From Symbiodinium natans (lineage: Eukaryota; Sar; Dinophyceae; Suessiales; Symbiodiniaceae): a DNA stretch of 64,000 nt. This document shows, piece by piece, positions 35,011 to 45,434 of this stretch. The DNA lies in contig CAJNDS010001646.1 of the NCBI GenBank assembly GCA_905221605.1, positions 336,001 through 400,000 of the forward strand. Reading direction: 5' to 3'. How positions within the stretch are numbered: position 1 is the stretch's first letter; each line of letters opens with the position of its first letter. The notes under the pieces were generated by a model, which was not told the origin of the DNA, searched no databases, and saw only the letters and a program-made list of their open reading frames with translations. Made by a program: the position numbers and the translations under genes.

Positions 35011-36205
35011 CCCCAAAGCCAAGCCGCCCAAGCCCTCGAAAATCCTCTTAATCTCCTTGACCTAGAACACCTCCCTGACGCTCCTTGACACCCCCCCCCT
35101 GTATTGCCTCTCTCTTGTAAAGCTTTCGGACTGTAGCCCTACTGTACTACAGATCTCATCGTGTGCTGTCCAGACACCAAGGCCTGTCGGGTTTTTGTTG
35201 GAGTTGGGGGCGGGGAGGGGGAGGAGGGAGGGGGGTAAGCCTGACATGTGTGTCCACAAGCCTCAACCAAGCCGAAGCACAGGCAAGCTACAACCTGCAA
35301 ACCAGATCACCCCCAGCTTCCAAGAAAGCATGATGCATGCCGAAGGTCGGCCTCTTGTTCAGGGCTTAAACTGAACCCACGCGCCCATTCGAGGCAGCAA
35401 CGGGGATTGCCGTGCCAGTCGCCCATCTCAGTGCGGTTAGAGGGTGTCACGCAGAAGTGTATGCAGAAGTGTGGCAACCCCGAAATCTCCTCAGAGGGCC
35501 AGGGCTACAAGTAACGACAACGCCGCGGCGGTTTCTACGATGACAGTGTGCTTTTGAGAGGAGATGGATAAGTCGTGGTTTCAGAGAAGACATTCTATAA
35601 GGTGCCGAATCATGTAGCCTAGAACCCTGCAGCATGCTAATGGGCAGGCGCCGTCAGGTTCTGAGAATTCAAGAGTCCAGAATGTTGAGAGGATCGTTTA
35701 CGGCTGCCAGGCCGAAAGCCCTTGTAAACTCGCCCAGGGAAGATATTGTGTCCTTGGCAAGAGACTCAGAAACTCCCTCTCAAAAAGGCTGAGCAAGCTG
35801 CCACCAGGAGTGACCAGACTCCTTCACGGCCGGAACCGGTTCAGGGGCTTCGAATTGTTTCAAGAGGAGAGCTGACGGGCCTCACAGATTTCAGTCTGAA
35901 ACAATTCATACAAAACCTCCAAAAGCCAGTGATGCAGTTGCCATGTAGGTACCAGGGTCCCCCCCCCCCCCGCCAAACATGCACTCTTTGCATAAATCCT
36001 GTCATTGTCAACTTTTTTGTGATGCCAACGATTCAGTCATGTTATTGTTCTTTGGTATTGATTCTGATACTCTTAAAGATTGCTGAATTGCTACGTAATT
36101 CTGAAATATGGCCCTTACTGAAGGTTCACAATGGCAAACTGAAACTCTCTGCGTGTTTGTTTCAAACAAAAGAGCCCTGAACTCCCTACATTCCCTAAAC
36201 CCTAG

Positions 36206-36275
36206 ATTCCGAATTCCCATAATTCCCATTATTCCCATAATTCCCATAATTCCCACAATTCCCGAAATTCCCAAA
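36206..36275 (+). repeat. AATTCCCAT minisatellite
   Basis: Six or seven units of 9-10 bp (AATTCCCATA and close variants) in tandem. Confidence 0.85.
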
Positions 36276-36405
36276 AAGCTCCCTAATCCTCAACCCCTAG
36301 ATTCCCTAAACCCCTACTAAACCCCTGCTAAGTTCCCTAAACCCCCTAAATTCCCTAAACCGGTACATTTCCCCCCCCCCCCCCCACATTTCCCCCTGAA
36401 TCCGA

Positions 36406-36508
36406 GTATAGGGGCCTTAATCATTAGAATAGGGTTTTGAGGGTCAGTATAGTATAGTTACAAAGGGACCACAAGGGAATACTAGTAGTAACCATTCCGA
36501 CCCCTCTT
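36406..36508. mobile_element. MITE-like element, family B
   Basis: Reads GTATAGGGGCCTTAATCATT, then GTTACAAAGGGACCACAAGG, and ends ATTCCGACCCCT. Short GTATAGGGG / CCCCTATAC type ends are best seen when compared with the 17095 copy. Confidence 0.6.
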
Positions 36509-37206
36509 TGGAAAATTCCGAGGGCTCGGCCCAGTGGTTGGAGCTGTCGCTCCAAGCGTTCCATGAGCTCCAGCGGCTCTGTGACCAGCCTCCTTTGAAC
36601 TCAAGGTTTAGGGTTCAGAGTCTTTGGGGTTTTAGGGTTCATACGGTTTAAGGTTAGGGTGTGGGGCTTCTTCGGGGTTTTTACACGGTGGTTAGATAGG
36701 GCTTTGGTGAGCGTCTATGGGGTTCTTGGCAGGGTTGTTATTTAAGTAGGAATGTTGTAGGGATTTTGTAAGGCATTTGTGCGGATTATAGGGTTTTAAC
36801 AGGCCTGAAGGCTCTTGGGGCTGAGGTTGGACCAAAAGAAGGCACTGCACATCCGTCTGGCCTGCGCTCCACCCGTCACTGGCTTCGTGGGAGGAAGCGG
36901 AAGCCTGGGGAGGGAGGAGGGGAAGCAGCGCCTCCGAAGACACGTTCGCTCAAAGCCGGTGCAGGATAAGTATAATTTGTGTCTTGGGAAGCGGAAAATA
37001 CAAGTGAATCATTGGTGAAAGCCTTGCCTTCACAATGGCCACGCCATCGGACACGGGAAATGGTACGTTACAACGCCTCATAGAACAGCGGCCTCGAAGC
37101 ACAGCTCAATGTGCTATTGAAACGCAGGCGTTACGCAAACCAACGCGCGCACGTACGTATACACATGCTCCCGCAAGCTTGTGCTTACACAAACTCACGC
37201 ATGGCA

Positions 37207-37390
37207 CACGCACGCAGATATATATATATATATATAGACCTAAATAAGGTGGACTCACACACACACACACATGCGCGCGCGTGCGCACAGAGACAGACAG
37301 ACAGACAGACAGACAGGCAGGCAGGCAGGCAGGCAGACAGACAGGCAGGCAGAGACGCACGAATCTATCCATCCATCCACCCACACCTGC
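37207..37390. repeat. Compound microsatellite cluster
   Basis: Successive tracts of TA (37217-37236), CA (37254-37271), GACA, GGCA and ATCC tetranucleotides. The many open stretches here in all frames are low-complexity artefacts. Confidence 0.95.
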
Positions 37391-39868
37391 CTAATCACAC
37401 GGGCATGTACATGCACATCCAATTTACTACTGGGTGTCTTGGTGTTGTTTGTTGTTGTTGACATCGTTTTGCTACAGCTATGCTATCTCAACCTTCAACT
37501 CAACGTCAACATGTACCGATGCTTGCCTCATGTAGTGTTTTCGTCAAATCTAGAGTCCCGATATTCAAGTTGCGGCGGGCTTTGAAAGCCGTGAAAATAT
37601 AGTAAAGTCTTGATCGACTGGTAAGCCATTGTCTCTCCATGCACACGAACCTGTTAGTACGTCGCAGCATCTAAAATTCTACATTGCAGCCTACGTCTCA
37701 GGCAATCCGAAGAGTGAGGACAATCAACTGTGAGAGAAACTTCGAAGTTTTGACAGTTCAGTTGCGAAGTTGGAAAGTTGAAGACTGCCGGCTTTTCAAG
37801 ATCTGTTGCGGATTTGAGACCATCTGTCCGTGAAAAATGTTCACAGAACACTCGGTAAGCTTGGTGTTGTGGATGTTGAAGGTATTGAACCAGTACCCGG
37901 CAAACATTGCCCCGGACTCACGGGTTCGTTCATTGACTAGGTGCTGCTTACCTAGCTGTGCGGGAAGGCGTGCTCGCACTATTGTTGAATGCAATTCGGG
38001 GCATGTAGATCCATGAATCACATGTCCTGTTCGTATCATTACACGCAAGACAGGCCTACTTGCGTCCTACAATGTGACGCTTTCGCAAGCTTCCGCCGGT
38101 GCGACGGCTCAGGGCTTTGGGCTTGGGCCTCGTGATGTCCATGGCAGGTATGCCATGCACGCAAGAACGAACCCCGAGGCCCTGAAGTGAGCTTTCATTG
38201 CCGAGGGCCGGGCTCCCTTTCCACTGCCTGTGGGCGAAGGAGAAGTTTCTGTGGAGGGACAGAACCACATGGCGTGCCTGGTTAAGTTTTCAGGTCGGGC
38301 GTCTGCGAATGCCTTTTCATGCCTTCTTCCGGCTAATGGCTCAAACGGCTTCAGCTTGGGGGATTTGGGATTCCAGATGCCCGGGATCTCGGAACTGGAA
38401 GGTTGGTGGGGTATATGGGGCGGGGGTGGGGGGGGGTGCGAGGGGAAATGAGGTACCTGAGATCCCCCCCTCATTCCGTGCTAAGAATCGGCTCAGGCCA
38501 CCCTCCGCCCTTAGGACATTCGCTTTCGGGGATGAGCGAAGTCATAAGGGTCCTGAGCTGAAGACCTTAAGAAATCTCCAGGTTCTTCAGACCCGGACTG
38601 ACACCTCCAAAGCCCTAATGGTGATCGTAGCTTGCCGAAGCAGACTTGGAATGAAAAGGAGATGTATGTAAAATAAATGTATATGCATGAATATAATCGT
38701 TAGTATATGTATATATATATACACACATATGTATATGTTTCTCCACCACACTAGTGTGAAGGGTTTGACCTTCAAGGTGCCCCGAACAAGTACTGACAGA
38801 ATTTCGACGCTGAAGCCAGTGAATTGGGGTCCAGGGGAAATTGGGCGCGGGGTTTGGGGTTTAGGGTATAGGGGCACATAGGCCTACGGTAGGTACTTTC
38901 GGGCTTCTGTATGGGTTTAGGGTTTTTAGGGTTGGGGGTTTTGGATGTTTGGGGAGTTTGGGGAGTGTTGGGTTCCAGGGGTTTCCGGCTCCGACAGATT
39001 GCTTGAATTCTCCTGATAATGAGAACTTCCACGGGCCGCGGAATCGCTGCCATGGGACATCGGGTTTCAAGGAACACCACGAACAGAACTTTCAGCCGGC
39101 TTTCTGTTGTTTTGGGGGCGGGCTGAGGCGGTTTAGGGTCTCGGGCGTGCATTTTCGAGCCCTTCGGCAGCATGTCCACGGCCGGGGGCTAAAGCGGCTA
39201 GAGTAGATGACACACTCTGCAAATACTCCAAACAAGATCCTCAAAGCCATACAAAATGTCCCAAGTGGCCTACCTAGGAACATGTTCGCGTGTTCGTTCC
39301 GATCACTTCGGCTGGCCGGGCTGCGGCAGCATTACTCATCGAGCGTTCCCATGGGGCAGCTGGTGTGACATACGCCTAAAGCGCATCCAACCACTTGACC
39401 GAATCGCTATTCTTTAAGGACCTGGACAACTCAACCTCTGCAAGCCTAAACCCTAAACCCTAAGCCCTAAGCCCCAAGCCCTAAACCCTAGTAAACCACA
39501 ACCCTCTAGAAGCCTAAACCACCAGACAGCACGCCGATCAAGAGACTCCCCCGTCCCTGCGAGCCTTTGCCACGATAGTGGCTGCCTGCCCCGAACTTGC
39601 GCACCGACTCAGATTCTAGCTTCTAGATCCGATGTGAGAAGGGGTTTAAGGGTCTGGTGCTGAAACAGGCTTCTTGCTCAGATTGTGTGCAGGCCATCGA
39701 GAATCAATGAAAGCGCAGGGTTTCTGATTCATCCGGTGCTTGAAACATTGGACGAGCCAGAAGAAGCCCGAACAGCAACTTGCTCGTGTCAAAACCTTTG
39801 GTTACTAGCTGCATGCTGCATAACGGTTGTGGCACGCTCCTGAAGCTGCCCTGTCCCTAAACCCTAAA

Positions 39869-39873
39869 CCCTA
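39869..39873. repeat. Target-site duplication, left copy
   Basis: CCCTA immediately outside the left LTR, matched by CCCTA at 48762-48766. Because the target is a CCCTAAA array, a match is expected easily, so this is supportive rather than decisive. Confidence 0.6.
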
Positions 39874-40176
39874 TACGGGGGGCAACCAAAGGGGGAAGGG
39901 ATCAACCCCGAAGACCGCCCAGAACTTATATTCCCCAGATCGACCAGCACAACAAACACAGAACACGGACCAGGAGAACCAGGGAAGGGAGTAAAGGGGG
40001 CCTATGCCTAAGCACCTAGGAACCAACCCCAACCCCAACCACGCGGGCTCTACCTTTTTTGAGCTTGTGGCCTTAGTACTTCTGGCCATCCTTGAGCCAA
40101 ACAAGATTTCCGGGTTTGTTAACCCTTCCAACTCCCAACACTAACTCTTTTCTACAATACCAGCTGCAGCTCCGCA
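39874..40176 (-). repeat. 3' LTR of the retroelement
   Basis: 303 bp reading TGCGGAGCTGCAGC at its start and CCCCCCGTA at its end on the minus strand. No difference from 48459-48761 was found on reading through both. An 11-nt TTTGGCTCAAG segment is at 40091-40101 on the minus strand. Confidence 0.93.
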
Positions 40177-40184
40177 CTCCCCCT
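40177..40184 (-). other. Polypurine tract
   Basis: AGGGGGAG on the minus strand abuts the 3' LTR start, the position where plus-strand DNA synthesis is primed in LTR elements. Confidence 0.75.
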
Positions 40185-40204
40185 GTCCTAGGATTTCCTA
40201 GGAC
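40185..40204. other. Perfect hairpin beside the polypurine tract
   Basis: GTCCTAGGA and TCCTAGGAC form a perfect 9-bp stem with a 2-nt loop, directly upstream of the polypurine tract in element orientation. Its role is unknown; it may fold in the RNA near the 3' LTR. Confidence 0.7.
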
Positions 40205-40547
40205 ACATTGGAGGTGCAGATCTTTGGCCAAAAGCTGCCATTAGGGCAGCAGCCAGCTGCTTGAAATGCACAATATGGTTTTACGTCTTCCAGGACGAAA
40301 TTATAGCACATTGGCTAAATCCACTAACCATAGAGAATCTTTTTTCCACCATGATCCTCTTATCATTGAAGACTCTTCGGCCTTCTTCACCACAAACCGT
40401 GGTCTTCGCTACGTGAAAAACTACTGACTTCTACTATCAGGGATTTCCATACCCTTAATAGTAACCACCACATTTTCAGCACATTGGCCGATCCAGCGCA
40501 CCTGTCTCCAGAAAGAGAAAAACCATCCCTTCATCCATACCATCCAG
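40205..40547. other. Noncoding segment between ORF2 and the hairpin
   Basis: About 340 bp inside the element after the ORF2 stop. No long open frame, repeat or motif was recognised. Confidence 0.6.
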
Positions 40548-43500
40548 TCACTTCTTTTTCCGATGGTTTGCAATACTGAGGTGAAGTTGCAGCAGAATAT
40601 ACTCCAGGTCCGAAACTGCAAGAACAGGATCCTGCACGCACCTTTGAATTGAGGATACCAATCCTTCTCTCTTTGCGTCCTCAATCGCTTGGCAAGATTG
40701 ACCCAGCTCTGCACTCACAGCGGTAGACGCTTGCGCATCCACATCAGAGGGACGATCCTTTTCCTCAGGACCTTTCACCACCACCACTTCTTCCTTTTTG
40801 GGGCTCTGACTTTTCTCCTTCTTCTTCGCCTTTCCACCGACGTTTGACTTTGTGCGCATTTTCGAGGCTTTTTCCCCTGCAGAAACCACCGCATTGGATG
40901 ATGATCCACCCTTCTCAATGGTCGCCGGCATCTTCTTCGGCTTTGGAACCAGGAGAGTGTAAGGATCTTCGATAACTGCAGTTTTCCTCTTCTTTTTAAC
41001 CTTTGTTACCTCCTCCTCAACGGCAACCTCCGTCTCAGAAGTCTCAACCACCTCCTTTTCGGCAGGAATATCCTTGCTGGACTCCCTTTCTAGGGACCTC
41101 TTCTTGCCCCTTTTGGGATCTTTTTCTTCTTCCACGTTGGCTCGCTCGAACCATATCCTCAGGTCATTGACCCATTCTTCCACCTCCGCGAGTGAAACCT
41201 CATACGACTTCACTACTTCGTGAAGTTCCAGCACGGACAGCATACCGGTGGTCCACGAAACCCATTCTCTATCCATCTGGTCAGTATCTCCATTGAACTT
41301 CAGGAGTTTGAACAGTGGGTCCGCCTCTGCTCGAGCCAAATCTGTTTTGCCATTGGACAGAAATGAAATCGCCTCCATCAACAGTTCCGCCATTTTGGTA
41401 TCATCGTCATATGTCATGGAATACTCCTCACCATCATCGAACTGTTCAGGAGAGATCTCCTTTTCCCCACCTTTTGCACCAGAACTTCTCCTTGGACCAT
41501 CCCTTGGGGGCGTCCTTGGAGACCTTGGCCTCGGTTCATCCAGCGGATCACCATGCTCAAAAACACACCTGTCACCATAACGACACTTCCCAGACTGAGC
41601 AAACTGGATGCACCTCACACCAGTTGCATCATGCGAGAACGCACACTTCTTTCCAGCGAAACAGGGTCTCCCCGCCACATAGTATTTGCACCAATACGAA
41701 TGCAGCACCACATCATCTTCTGAATGGATGAATTTGCAGTCTTCACCAAATTTGCAGCGATCTTTTCCCTTACTGAACCAATAGCAGAAGCCTTTCTTCC
41801 TCTTCTCCAAGCGCTCCGCCTCGTACCGGTCCATAGGGCGATTCTGCTCTACATGAACATTGCCATGTGCCTGAAAACTGCTCCCTTCACCCAAGGTGCT
41901 ATCAGTACTTGATGCTTGGAGTACAGCTGGAAAACCTGGCCTTGGTCCTACCACCTTCATAATTTGTTTTCCGCCAGCTCCTGAGCCACGCTGAGACGAT
42001 CCAAAAACATTGAACTTCTTCATGAAGGCCTTCCTAGTGCCGATCTTCTGCACCCTTTTGATTGGATGTTTCATTGCTCCAACCTTGCATCCAGATACGT
42101 TCAAACGACACAACCTCCTATTCCCAGCTCTATATCCCTTTTTCCAAAGAGCCATAAGAATTTTAGAGGCAGTAACATTCTCCACCTCTACCTTTTCCAA
42201 CGGTCCCTCACTTCCCGGAACAAACCCATCCAACCCATCCATATCTGAAGACCTTTCCATCTTTTTTGACACCACTTCGTCGAGGTAGTCTTCAGAGATC
42301 CAGGGTAAGTTCCTCTTAGAGGAAGGATTGTCACCATTGTTTGGTCCTTCACCAGGATACCCCTTTGTGCTGTCAAAGATCTTACCAGTAGTGCGGTCCT
42401 GCGTAGAGAAATTGGAAGCAACGCGAGAGTACACTGACCACAAGAAAATCCTTGTGCCCGCCAGTCTTGACGACCCACTGGATGTCTCCTCTTCCGGAGA
42501 AACTTCTGGCGCTTTGCCATCCCTTCCAGTGTCACCAATTGTCTCACCTCCAGCATCTTCAATGGGAATAAGGGATTCATTGTTCCCTTGATCAAGTACC
42601 GCATCTTGTTGTTCGGGGATCTCCAGCACCATTCCTGTAGGATCCACTTCCTCATCAGCATCGTCGTCCATTCTTCTCCAGAGAACCTCCAATTGATCAG
42701 CGCAGGTCGCCGCCTGAAGGAACTCCATCATTTGGTCCCTCCCGTGCTGCCAGAGAAATTCGGAATTCACCACTGTCCCTTGGCCTCCTAGTCTAAGGAA
42801 TGGAGCGACCAGATTGGCTACCCTTGCCATAAGTTCCACATGAACTTCCATGCCTGGACTGCGACTCCAATCATAGGCTATTGCCTCCATAGCAGTTCCA
42901 AACTTTTCAGTATTTCTGAATTCCTTTTCCAGGCCAGGAGAAAGCAGTGCACCCATCACCGAAAGAGGATAATTCCCCACCACCGGCAAGCACGGATCTT
43001 CATGGAACGAATGATGCAAATCTCCGTAGTGTCCTTGATCTCTCCTTTCAAAAAGGAGTCTCCCAGTGTTCAACTGGGCATTCAGTTCATCCACTTGAAC
43101 CATTTCAGCACATATTCTCTGTGCCGCAGTCGCTATTGCCGGCCAGATAGCACGATCTGCCAACCCACGACGCATAACCCAAATAGTTGTTGCCGACTGA
43201 ATCAGTGTACCAGGGTCATATGCCATGACCACCAATGCACCATCATCCATTTTCTGATCAGCATCATCTTCCAGTGCCAGGTTCAAATCCTGTTCGCTTG
43301 CACCTTCAGATGACATGCTAATAACCAAATTTCGATCCATTTTATTGGACCCCTTCTGATAGTCCTTGTGCCCCACAGGCAACTTGCCGACAGCAACCTT
43401 CCAATAAATCCGATTCAGAAGACCTTTAACCAGCAATTGCTGAGGAACATTCTTCACCGGACGAACATCCAATGTCTTCGCACCATCACCACGGAGTTCA

Positions 43501-45434
43501 TTGCTCCCACCTTCTCCTTCGTTTTGGTCAGTCTCCTCGCCAGGAATTTGCACTGCTCCTTCCAGCGCCGTCTCCTGTCCAGCCACTTCTTGCCCAGGAA
43601 GAACTTGAGCGCTTCCAGATACATTCACCTGTCCAGCAACACCTTGCCCAGGTAAAACCTCATCCGTGGAGCCCACCGCCAGCGAACCAACTATAACTGA
43701 GCCATCCCTTGCTCTTTTTTGAGACTGTTCAGTTCGACGAGAAGGTTGTGGTAGCGAAAAAACTTGAGAAGTCACTTCTTGGCGGGTCTCCCCCCGCGAC
43801 GCTTTGTCGCGTTCTTCGCCAAGGTGAACCGATTTTTTCTGCCCGTCATTGGGGCCGGAAGAACCACCCATCGGAACATTGCCACGAATCGCAGTTCTCT
43901 GTGAATCCCTTTCTTGCAAAAGGATTTCCCTCATGCGTTGCACAGCATTGGTCTCTTCCTCGCTTGAATCGCTTGAGGAAGCGGCATAAGAAACCAAAGC
44001 CTCCGCCTGATCATCATCATCCACCACATCTGCCCACGCTCTGCTGAACCGATACGACAACCCACCACGAGGCTTCAGTTCCAGTGGTTTTGGTTTCTCC
44101 ACCACTTCCGCCGGTTGCGCTCGTCGCTGTGAACGAGAGCGTGGCACCTGTCGCACCTGTTTTTTATCCAGCAAGGGCCTTCCCCTTTTTACAGGGTTTG
44201 ATCTTGACCGATACTTTTTTGTTGGTGGGTTCACCGGCGGCATTCCAACTCCCACCAACTGCAGCTTCTGTACGCACAGTGGAGACCTCTGCGCAAGCGT
44301 CCAAGCGTCACGGTACCTGACCTTATCAAAAAGCTCCCGATAGGAGCCTCTCGGCATCGTTTTTGCACCGGAGCCTTCAGCTTCACGCATCTGAGTGAGG
44401 GTTCGCACCGCCTCTCTTCCAGCTTCCTTGCTCCCAGAAGATTGTTGTACTCGTACAGATGCATCGGAAGGAACTGCTTTTTCCGGTCCTCCCGGACGAT
44501 ATCGGACACCACTCACCAATTGCAAGATTTTACATGCTGTCACTTTGTTGATCCCTTTGTCAACCAAATCTTCCACAAAGATGAACTCTTGCAAGTCGGA
44601 CACGTTGGTCACACCAAGTGTAATCATCACCTCACTTACATGAGGGGTATACACCCAAAGGTGTTCGTTGCGAGCCATCCAATTTTCAATTGGCTCCTCT
44701 GGATTTTGAAGCCGAGTACCAGTGGACTCAGCCACCGAATTCTTTTGTTCATCATCTTCTGCTTCATCCAGATTACCCTTTTCACCTTCTTTTTGTGACA
44801 CATTGGTCATTTGCAGCGCTTTTGGTGCCGAGGAGGACGAAGATTCTGCTCCCCCACTTACCGGTGGTTGAAAGGCGTTCCTGTCGGGAATCTCCAATCC
44901 TCTTCCCCTTTGAAATGACACATGGTTCGCCACATTCACCAGATGCTTCAATTGGGCCAGCCGGTCTTCAGACATTTCTTCGTGAGAATACTTGCAGCCA
45001 AATCGCACACGACATCTCCCTTTGAGATAGTAGTCGAAACAGCACTGGTGGAACCCCGCGTCCCTTAGTGCCTTCCTGGAAGCATTGTCCCAAGATTTGC
45101 CAGGCTCCCAAGTCCCTTCCAATGCCATGTCATCGTCGTGAAGATACCTGCATGCAGTCCCATATTTACAACCACCTTGATTGTAATACAGACACAGCCG
45201 TTTCTTCGTTTCACCCAACGTAGGCTCACCTTTTGATGTCCCTTTGCCATAGTTGTACTGGGCACGGAAGGCCGAATCCTCCCGCTCCTGCTGCACCTCA
45301 TCCACTGCACCTTCATCAGTTGGAGGGCCACCGATCCTCGTCACCAGTTTTTTGGCTGTTCCTTGGCTCAGTTGGCTCTCCTTCAGGCCACCCTTCACCA
45401 TAACGACGATGTTCATAGGAACACCCATCTCCAT
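40548..45434 (-). CDS. Retroelement ORF2: 1,628-aa protein with five CCCH zinc fingers and a SAM-like segment
   Basis: Probably a nucleic-acid-binding structural protein. Two CCCH fingers are near the N-terminus (C81-C89-C95-H99 and C132-C141-C147-H151). Residues 250-310 resemble a SAM/helical domain (LGVTNVSDLQEFIFVEDL). An Arg/Lys-rich tract lies at 405-440. Low-complexity acidic and VLPGQ-repeat linkers span 470-650. A globular helix-rich region spans about 660-925 and is a possible capsid counterpart. Three more fingers follow (C1217-C1227-C1233-H1237, C1249-C1258-C1264-H1268, C1275-C1284-C1290-H1294), then a basic tail with KKKRK near 1480. No catalytic motif was recognised. The first Met lies inside ORF1; because the open frame continues upstream of it, entry may be by frameshift from ORF1 rather than by this Met. 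Confidence 0.85.
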   Translation of the reverse strand: MEMGVPMNIVVMVKGGLKESQLSQGTAKKLVTRIGGPPTDEGAVDEVQQEREDSAFRAQYNYGKGTSKGEPTLGETKKRLCLYYNQGGCKYGTACRYLHDDDMALEGTWEPGKSWDNASRKALRDAGFHQCCFDYYLKGRCRVRFGCKYSHEEMSEDRLAQLKHLVNVANHVSFQRGRGLEIPDRNAFQPPVSGGAESSSSSAPKALQMTNVSQKEGEKGNLDEAEDDEQKNSVAESTGTRLQNPEEPIENWMARNEHLWVYTPHVSEVMITLGVTNVSDLQEFIFVEDLVDKGINKVTACKILQLVSGVRYRPGGPEKAVPSDASVRVQQSSGSKEAGREAVRTLTQMREAEGSGAKTMPRGSYRELFDKVRYRDAWTLAQRSPLCVQKLQLVGVGMPPVNPPTKKYRSRSNPVKRGRPLLDKKQVRQVPRSRSQRRAQPAEVVEKPKPLELKPRGGLSYRFSRAWADVVDDDDQAEALVSYAASSSDSSEEETNAVQRMREILLQERDSQRTAIRGNVPMGGSSGPNDGQKKSVHLGEERDKASRGETRQEVTSQVFSLPQPSRRTEQSQKRARDGSVIVGSLAVGSTDEVLPGQGVAGQVNVSGSAQVLPGQEVAGQETALEGAVQIPGEETDQNEGEGGSNELRGDGAKTLDVRPVKNVPQQLLVKGLLNRIYWKVAVGKLPVGHKDYQKGSNKMDRNLVISMSSEGASEQDLNLALEDDADQKMDDGALVVMAYDPGTLIQSATTIWVMRRGLADRAIWPAIATAAQRICAEMVQVDELNAQLNTGRLLFERRDQGHYGDLHHSFHEDPCLPVVGNYPLSVMGALLSPGLEKEFRNTEKFGTAMEAIAYDWSRSPGMEVHVELMARVANLVAPFLRLGGQGTVVNSEFLWQHGRDQMMEFLQAATCADQLEVLWRRMDDDADEEVDPTGMVLEIPEQQDAVLDQGNNESLIPIEDAGGETIGDTGRDGKAPEVSPEEETSSGSSRLAGTRIFLWSVYSRVASNFSTQDRTTGKIFDSTKGYPGEGPNNGDNPSSKRNLPWISEDYLDEVVSKKMERSSDMDGLDGFVPGSEGPLEKVEVENVTASKILMALWKKGYRAGNRRLCRLNVSGCKVGAMKHPIKRVQKIGTRKAFMKKFNVFGSSQRGSGAGGKQIMKVVGPRPGFPAVLQASSTDSTLGEGSSFQAHGNVHVEQNRPMDRYEAERLEKRKKGFCYWFSKGKDRCKFGEDCKFIHSEDDVVLHSYWCKYYVAGRPCFAGKKCAFSHDATGVRCIQFAQSGKCRYGDRCVFEHGDPLDEPRPRSPRTPPRDGPRRSSGAKGGEKEISPEQFDDGEEYSMTYDDDTKMAELLMEAISFLSNGKTDLARAEADPLFKLLKFNGDTDQMDREWVSWTTGMLSVLELHEVVKSYEVSLAEVEEWVNDLRIWFERANVEEEKDPKRGKKRSLERESSKDIPAEKEVVETSETEVAVEEEVTKVKKKRKTAVIEDPYTLLVPKPKKMPATIEKGGSSSNAVVSAGEKASKMRTKSNVGGKAKKKEKSQSPKKEEVVVVKGPEEKDRPSDVDAQASTAVSAELGQSCQAIEDAKREGLVSSIQRCVQDPVLAVSDLEYILLQLHLSIANHRKKK
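45316..45434 (-). promoter_or_regulatory. ORF1/ORF2 overlap, candidate +1 frameshift window
   Basis: ORF2 is in the +1 register relative to ORF1. To keep the ORF1 CCCH finger intact, a shift should fall between its last histidine codon (45409-45411) and the ORF1 TGA (45316-45318). The end of ORF1 reads TCC AAC TGA T, and ORF2 continues GAT GAA GGT in the +1 frame. No known slippery heptamer was recognised. A one-base assembly error would give the same picture. Confidence 0.5.

Larger units (their letters stand above)
28805..39868. other. Repeat-rich stretch with no recognised gene
   Basis: Holds telomere-like arrays (30361-30390, 31175-31226, 32175-32250, 39447-39492), MITE-like units (30700-31096, 33332-33420, 34921-35010, 36406-36508), minisatellites (30836-30955, 36206-36275) and a mixed microsatellite cluster (37207-37390). 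Open stretches such as plus 34300-34950 or minus 29358-28801 are not recognisable as protein families. No gene can be supported. Confidence 0.5.

Noticed and set aside
37106-37464. Several open frames rich in Cys/Leu or Arg/Gln repeats
   Set aside because: They are translations of di- and tetranucleotide microsatellites.
41390-41420. YDDD-like residues near ORF2 residue 1342, resembling a reverse-transcriptase YxDD box
   Set aside because: It lies in an acidic low-complexity stretch (SMTYDDDTKMAE) with none of the flanking RT strands or other motifs.
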